Origin: Ginkgo biloba | Lineage: Eukaryota; Streptophyta; Ginkgoopsida; Ginkgoales; Ginkgoaceae | Direction of reading: 5' to 3' | Length of the DNA stretch: 10,455 nucleotides | Assembly (NCBI GenBank): GCA_024626585.1 | Contig: JANKJI010000001.1 | Location: forward strand, 194,026,938 to 194,037,392 | Part shown: piece after piece, positions 7,701 to 10,455 of the stretch | Position numbering within the stretch: position 1 is the stretch's first letter | Layout: each line of letters begins with the position of its first letter | Notes under the pieces: generated by a model | What the model was told of the DNA's origin: nothing | The model's input: only the letters and a program-made list of their open reading frames with translations | The model's database searches: none | Made by a program: the position numbers and the translations under genes

Positions 7701-9360
7701 TCTGTAATGATTAAAAGGGGTATTTAAGGGAAATAATACATGTTAAAAGGGTATAAATATTCCAACTATTAAAGCAATAATTCTTGCACCCAACATAACC
7801 CAAAATGAATGAGTTGGGAGGAATGGATATGACATAGTTGTGTGTAAAATTCACACTTAATAATGTATTCATCACAAGTATGGATGAATATCCTATGACA
7901 TATAAATAAATATTCTCTAGATCAAGTAGACTTACCCACTTGAACATGTTAAATTCACATCATGTGAACATCTTAGAGTGAGTCATTATTGGATCATTCT
8001 CTAACTATAAAGATTGATTACATACTTAGGAATCGACCATTATTATTAAAGGTTTATAGAGAAATAGATTTGTAAGTATAAAAGAGTGAACTACATTGCA
8101 TAAAATTTATGATGTTAGTATGAGTTATATAAGTGTGATTATCTTTGAATAGTTAGGTTTAATTTCTAAAAGTAAATATGTCATTCTAGGTTCATCATAT
8201 AATCAAGAAAGATCTTAATTTGTTTGTATACAATTAATGGTGGATTATTTATAGAGTGGATAATACACTCATCAGTCTTATAATATCCTATAAATGGAAA
8301 GTATTATTTATATGGTAGAGTTTCTAATTATTTTCATGGAGTGTCTATAATTTGGATCCAAGAATGTATATTCTAAAAGCAATTTTAAAACATTTAAGTT
8401 TTCATATTCATAAGTTGTGGTCACATATAAAATATTACTTTTCTTAAAGAAATGAATATGAGTCGATCTATAAAGATTTTCATCAAGCTTGGTAGTGAAA
8501 TATATTTTCACAAAACTCATAGAGCCTAGTGTACCTCAAATTAGGATTTACTATCCAAGTGAATAGAATTTTTGCCTCATAAGAGGATCAACTTATAATG
8601 GTAAGCTAAAAGATTAAAATTAAATCTTAAAGAAGAATGAATAAATGGAGAACTATGTTTGACCTATGTTGGAACTTAGTATTCTATGACATATCTTCTC
8701 CAAAATATTTTGTATCCTCTTCCTTTTTTCTATCCCTAGTTTTAACTTATAATGAAATTTTATAATGCTTCAAGTTGTAATTGTCAATACATTTACCGAA
8801 CTATATATTCAACTTCTTGGATAAAGGTATATGATATGGATACCTACCACATAGTAAATTCTTAATGAAGATACCCATATGGGATGTAAAAAGGATCTAA
8901 AGGGCCCTAACTTAGTGTCAAGACTTCTTATAATTTTATCTAAAAAAAGCCTTTTGTATTCTTGTAACTTTCTTTAATTAAACTGTCAGGGTATTTTATA
9001 CTTATATGATATACTCTAAGTTGTTTATCTCTCAAAGTCAATATTAATTATTGATAAATTGAATATTCATGCATTGTTGAATCATTTTCCTATATTTTGT
9101 AGCTTCTTATATTTTTTCATCACGTATTGGACTTTGTAATTTTCTCCAACAAGACTTTAACTTTTTGCTAAAGTATAGATAAATTATCCATCATATAGAA
9201 ATAATATTTTTCCAACTTAATGTTGGATTATGAAACCTTATTATTAGTCAATATTTTTTATTTAGCATTTAACATGGCACTAGAAAAATCACCCAAATAT
9301 GATATTTTTCTTGGGTTTATGTTGGAGCTTATTGTATTTTACAAACTCGTTCACTAATTC
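7701..9360. other. Gene-free stretch with short minus-strand open frames
   Basis: Two minus-strand open frames, 7711-7947 (78 codons) and 8308-8520 (70 codons), have protein-like wording (for example MSFVKIYFTTKLDENLYRST) but match nothing I know. They are bounded by stop-rich sequence and have no paired neighbour frame. They may be scraps of a decayed minus-strand element or chance in AT-rich DNA. No RT, RNase H, gag or transposase motif was found in the flanking frames I read. Confidence 0.35.
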
Positions 9361-9666
9361 ATAATTTTCCTTGATGAATTTTCCTCCTTAACCAAAATCA
9401 TAAGACTTTAGGATATTATAGTGTAATTATCTATATGATCTCTCAATATATGAATACTAAACCCCACCATACGATCTATTTCTAGGACCCCACCAAAGGG
9501 TGATTCCCCTCAGATCTAATTTATAATTTTGGACTTAGACCCAACAATCACCACAATTGACTCTTAAACAAACTTTATAGGTTTTCTTAGGGTTTTTTAT
9601 CTTTCCTACTAGTATTGAATTGAATATGATAACTATTTTCTAGAGTCTAGTTTGACATAAATCAAA
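9361..9666 (-). other. Likely LTR/3' region of the minus-strand element, with a doubtful copia-like scrap
   Basis: Reading the minus strand away from the polypurine tract at 9667-9678, the sequence would enter the 3' LTR. It contains a plant-LTR-like aaaccctaagaaaacctata stretch near 9570-9600 and the accccacca repeats at 9461-9495. The LTR end cannot be fixed because the matching LTR lies outside the window. Near 9361-9409 the minus strand reads KVL, stop, F in one frame and GGKFIKENY in another, vaguely like the copia integrase KVLRSDNGGEF block; this is weak. Confidence 0.25.
9461..9495 (+). repeat. 9-bp direct repeat accccacca
   Basis: accccacca occurs at 9461-9469 and 9487-9495 (period 26), separated by tacgatctatttctagg. 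It lies in the presumed LTR of the minus-strand element. Such short repeats are common in LTR promoters, but no function can be assigned. Confidence 0.7.
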
Positions 9667-9678
9667 CCTCCTCCCTTT
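9667..9678 (-). other. Polypurine tract of the minus-strand element
   Basis: The minus strand reads aaagggaggagg, directly after the last recognisable integrase codons. In LTR retrotransposons this tract sits just before the 3' LTR and primes plus-strand DNA synthesis. Placement right after the end of pol makes this the best-supported tract in the window. The expected TG of an LTR start would lie within the next few bases (tttgatttatg). Confidence 0.55.
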
Positions 9679-10200
9679 AAGGATATTAGTCTCTAACATC
9701 TACTTAAGAATTGAAAATGATTTCCTAGTATTCTCCTCTATGAAACCTTTACCTACTTAGGAAAATTGTCATTTCTTATTATATTTGTAGAAATTCATGG
9801 AACCATGTTTATATTCCCTCTTTTATCTTTATAAAATATCATCCTCTCCTAGTAACATTTTCTCATTTGGAATTATCTTTTCAAGTGGAGGTATTAATAC
9901 ATTATTTTCACCTTCCTCTCCATTCAACATAGGGGGTTCATAGAGGTTTTAAATGTTAACATTGAAAACTAGGTAAATCCTCATATTTGATGGAAATCAA
10001 GCTTAAAAATCAATTTTTCCTATATTCTCTAGAATAGTAAATGTGTCATACTAAATTGATTTCATTTTTAATATCTTGCATTAGAAACTCTCCTTAGGTA
10101 GGTGCATCCATACCTTAACTCTTGCTGAGAATTATGATCTACTCTATATTTTTTTTATCTAGATTTATAACTCTACTAATTTTTAAATAGTTTCTCCCTA
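9679..10200 (-). pseudogene. Integrase C-terminal region with GPY/F-like and chromodomain-like parts, broken
   Basis: Integrase inserts the element's DNA copy; this C-terminal part binds DNA and, in chromoviruses, chromatin. On the minus strand, VWMHLPKESF (from 10113) matches the family's D.VW..L.KERF. YDTFTILENIG (from about 10050) matches YGPF.ILE.VG, with the GPF triad changed to DTF. FPSNMRIYLVFNV, stop, NLYEPPML (about 9996-9925) matches LPP.M.IYSVVNVENLKLYEPPML closely. An acidic linker GEEGENNVLIPPLEKIIPNE follows, then EDDIL and a region ending VGKGFIEENT that resembles the chromodomain WKG.P.E..TW core, its Trp absent. From 10140 to 9667 one frame holds for 158 codons with eleven stops and no indel. 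The first part (10200-10140, with the KKIES helix) is less certain. It is non-functional. Confidence 0.75.
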
Positions 10201-10350
10201 TCATACATTTAAGCTTCTTAATTTTTTCAATACAACTTGCTACCTTTTATAGGGGAGATATTTATATAAGTAAACAATCTTTTGGTATAATACTACTTAT
10301 AGCAATAAGATGCTTAGGTAAAATATTAAAACGCTTCAAAGGATAATATA

Positions 10351-10446
10351 TGATGTCCCTTCGATCCTCATGAGGGAGGCTAGTACCTGTACCGAGAGGA
10401 TATGGCTCGTTGAGGGGGCCAAGATCGAGGGGATACATGGAGAGTT
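10351..10446. other. GC- and CpG-rich block at the right edge
   Basis: Bases 10351-10444 are about 55% GC by hand count with four CpG (ttcgat, accgag, ctcgtt, atcgag), in sharp contrast to the flanking AT-rich, CpG-poor DNA. It contains a perfect palindrome cctcatgagg (10366-10375). One plus-strand frame is open from about 10340 to the window end (reading ILMREASTCTERIWLVEGAK) but I do not recognise it. It interrupts where integrase core sequence of the minus-strand element would be expected. It could be a younger insertion, or the cut edge of another repeat. Confidence 0.4.
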
Positions 10447-10455
10447 TTTTACCTA

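Larger units (their letters stand above)
9667..10260 (-). mobile_element. Fossil chromovirus-like Ty3/gypsy element, 3' end of pol
   Basis: On the minus strand this segment carries the C-terminal end of a Ty3/gypsy integrase, followed at once by a polypurine tract. The element therefore enters from the right edge of the window and runs leftward, opposite to the fossil at 2495-4402. Upstream parts of its pol (RT, RNase H, integrase core) would lie beyond 10260. Sequence between 10261 and 10350 is AT-rich and not recognisably integrase. Confidence 0.75.

Noticed and set aside
8308-8520. Minus-strand open frames at 8308-8520 and 7711-7947 as small genes
   Set aside because: No recognisable motif, no support from neighbouring frames, and no conserved start context. 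Noted only as possible scraps.
10244-10255. TATA-box-like tataaaagg on the minus strand
   Set aside because: It falls just upstream of the integrase fossil within presumed pol sequence, and such words are frequent in DNA this AT-rich. No transcript start evidence.
1-10455. CRISPR array, bacterial operon, phage or defence island
   Set aside because: No regularly spaced repeats, no ribosome-binding-site-led closely packed frames, and no long open frames. The retrotransposon families present are plant nuclear types.

Overview
The window looks like eukaryotic nuclear DNA from a seed plant. It is AT-rich (roughly 30% GC by eye), very poor in CpG, lacks any long open frame, and carries decayed plant-type Ty3/gypsy LTR retrotransposons. 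A large, repeat-laden genome such as a conifer's would fit, because old stop-ridden elements of these kinds are typical there. That organism call is inference. I see no intact protein gene, tRNA, rRNA, CRISPR array, bacterial operon or new defence-type system.

Layout. Positions 1-252 are a GC-richer block of unknown origin, followed by about 1 kb of AT-rich sequence with no recognisable gene. Positions 1231-1440 hold one copy of a diverged ~200-bp repeat, whose partner lies at 6105-6303 in the same orientation. Positions 1441-2494 show nothing identifiable except a CAT/pyrimidine-rich stretch and a purine tract.

Positions 2495-4402 (+ strand) hold the clearest object: a fossil Ty3/gypsy pol gene. 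It has a pre-RT spacer, the reverse transcriptase with an FAWSY entry motif, a Tat-like RNase H, and the linker leading toward the integrase zinc finger. It is spread over all three frames with many stops, and the catalytic YVDD box is lost. The integrase is not visible downstream. Positions 4423-6104 are gene-free, with a possible primer-binding-site-like octamer at 5910-5917.

Positions 6304-9666 are very AT-rich and gene-free, apart from short direct repeats, a 24-nt purine tract and a doubtful Ty1/copia-like scrap on the minus strand. Positions 9667-10260 (minus strand) hold the second clear object: the C-terminal end of a chromovirus-like Ty3/gypsy integrase. It keeps one frame through at least 11 stops without an indel and ends at a polypurine tract. 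A 94-bp GC- and CpG-rich block (10351-10446) ends the window.

Nothing here works together as a system. The genes present are dead, and the interest lies in the decay pattern, the nesting of two retrotransposon lineages in opposite orientation, and the unexplained GC-rich edges.
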